Assembly: GCA_025774735.1 (NCBI GenBank)
Contig: JALGZU010000197.1
Location: forward strand, 1 to 5,763
DNA: 5,763 bases
Reading direction: 5' to 3'
Origin: a candidate division LCP-89 bacterium
GTDB taxonomy: Bacteria > Electryoneota > B3-LCP
The notes under the pieces: generated by a model
The model's database searches: none
What the model was told of the DNA's origin: nothing
The model's input: the letters and a program-made list of their open reading frames with translations, nothing else
Made by a program: the position numbers and the translations under genes
In this document: positions 5,656 to 5,763 of the stretch, one piece after another
How the letters are laid out: the number at the start of each line of letters is the position of its first letter
Position numbering within the stretch: position 1 is the stretch's first letter

Positions 5656-5763
5656 GTGTCCATTATCACCCTCTCCAGAGGATCGAAAAGCGGCGGCCTG
5701 GCCCTGGTCGAAATGCTCGGTAAAGAACTCGACTGCCATAATATAATAAGCCGTAAGGTCTTG
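5656..5763 (+). CDS. Cytidylate kinase-like family protein, N-terminus (cut by window edge)
   Basis: Only the first 36 residues are present, from GTG 5656-5658 to the window end. The peptide MSIITLSRGSKSGGLALVEM shows a beta strand followed by a glycine-rich P-loop (RGSKSGG, 8-14) and a helix, and then DCHNIISRKVL. This fits the start of cytidylate kinase-like proteins, where SRxxGSGG binds nucleotide phosphate. These are relatives of CMP kinase, and their true substrate is often unknown. The gene is transcribed away from the tetrapyrrole operon with its own promoter and strong ribosome-binding site, so it is probably a separate unit. With so few residues another P-loop kinase is possible. 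Confidence 0.7.
   Translation, partial: MSIITLSRGSKSGGLALVEMLGKELDCHNIISRKVL

Overview
The window holds most of a minus-strand tetrapyrrole biosynthesis operon and the start of one divergent plus-strand gene. Read in transcription order (high to low coordinates), the operon is: precorrin-2 dehydrogenase (sirC-like, 5524-4868), hydroxymethylbilane synthase (hemC, 4875-3940), a fused uroporphyrinogen-III C-methyltransferase/uroporphyrinogen-III synthase (cobA-hemD, 3950-2406), a beta-class carbonic anhydrase (2381-1803), porphobilinogen synthase (hemB, 1769-798, TTG start) and the N-terminal 185 codons of glutamate-1-semialdehyde aminotransferase (hemL, 555 to the window edge). The first three genes overlap, and the next two follow after 24 and 33 nt.

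Together the enzymes run from glutamate-1-semialdehyde through 5-aminolevulinate, porphobilinogen, hydroxymethylbilane and uroporphyrinogen III to precorrin-2 and sirohydrochlorin. This is the trunk leading to siroheme, cobalamin and siroheme-dependent heme. Two steps are missing here: glutamyl-tRNA reductase (hemA), which usually sits between sirC and hemC in operons of this layout, and a metal chelatase. The carbonic anhydrase is an unexpected insert with no known step in the pathway.

The 242 nt between hemB and hemL differ in character. They hold two hairpin-forming sequences, at 717-732 and 750-769, and then two adjacent palindromic repeats of widely dispersed bacterial types, at 569-614 and 629-655. 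A 34-codon reading frame with its own Shine-Dalgarno sequence runs through both dispersed-type repeats and ends in an ATGA overlap with the hemL start. This is the most interesting feature of the window.

Upstream of sirC, a 131-nt divergent intergenic region carries a good sigma70-type promoter (TTGACA, 17 nt, TATTTT) and a strong ribosome-binding site. These serve a plus-strand gene whose first 36 residues look like a cytidylate kinase-like P-loop protein.

The gene set (C5 route to 5-aminolevulinate, fused CobA-HemD, hemB next to hemL, separate SirC), the divergent kinase-like gene and the repeat types suggest an anaerobic bacterium. Chloroflexota (Dehalococcoidia-like) is my first guess, with Clostridia-type Firmicutes or Desulfobacterota as alternatives. 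This placement is from memory of family distributions and is not secure.
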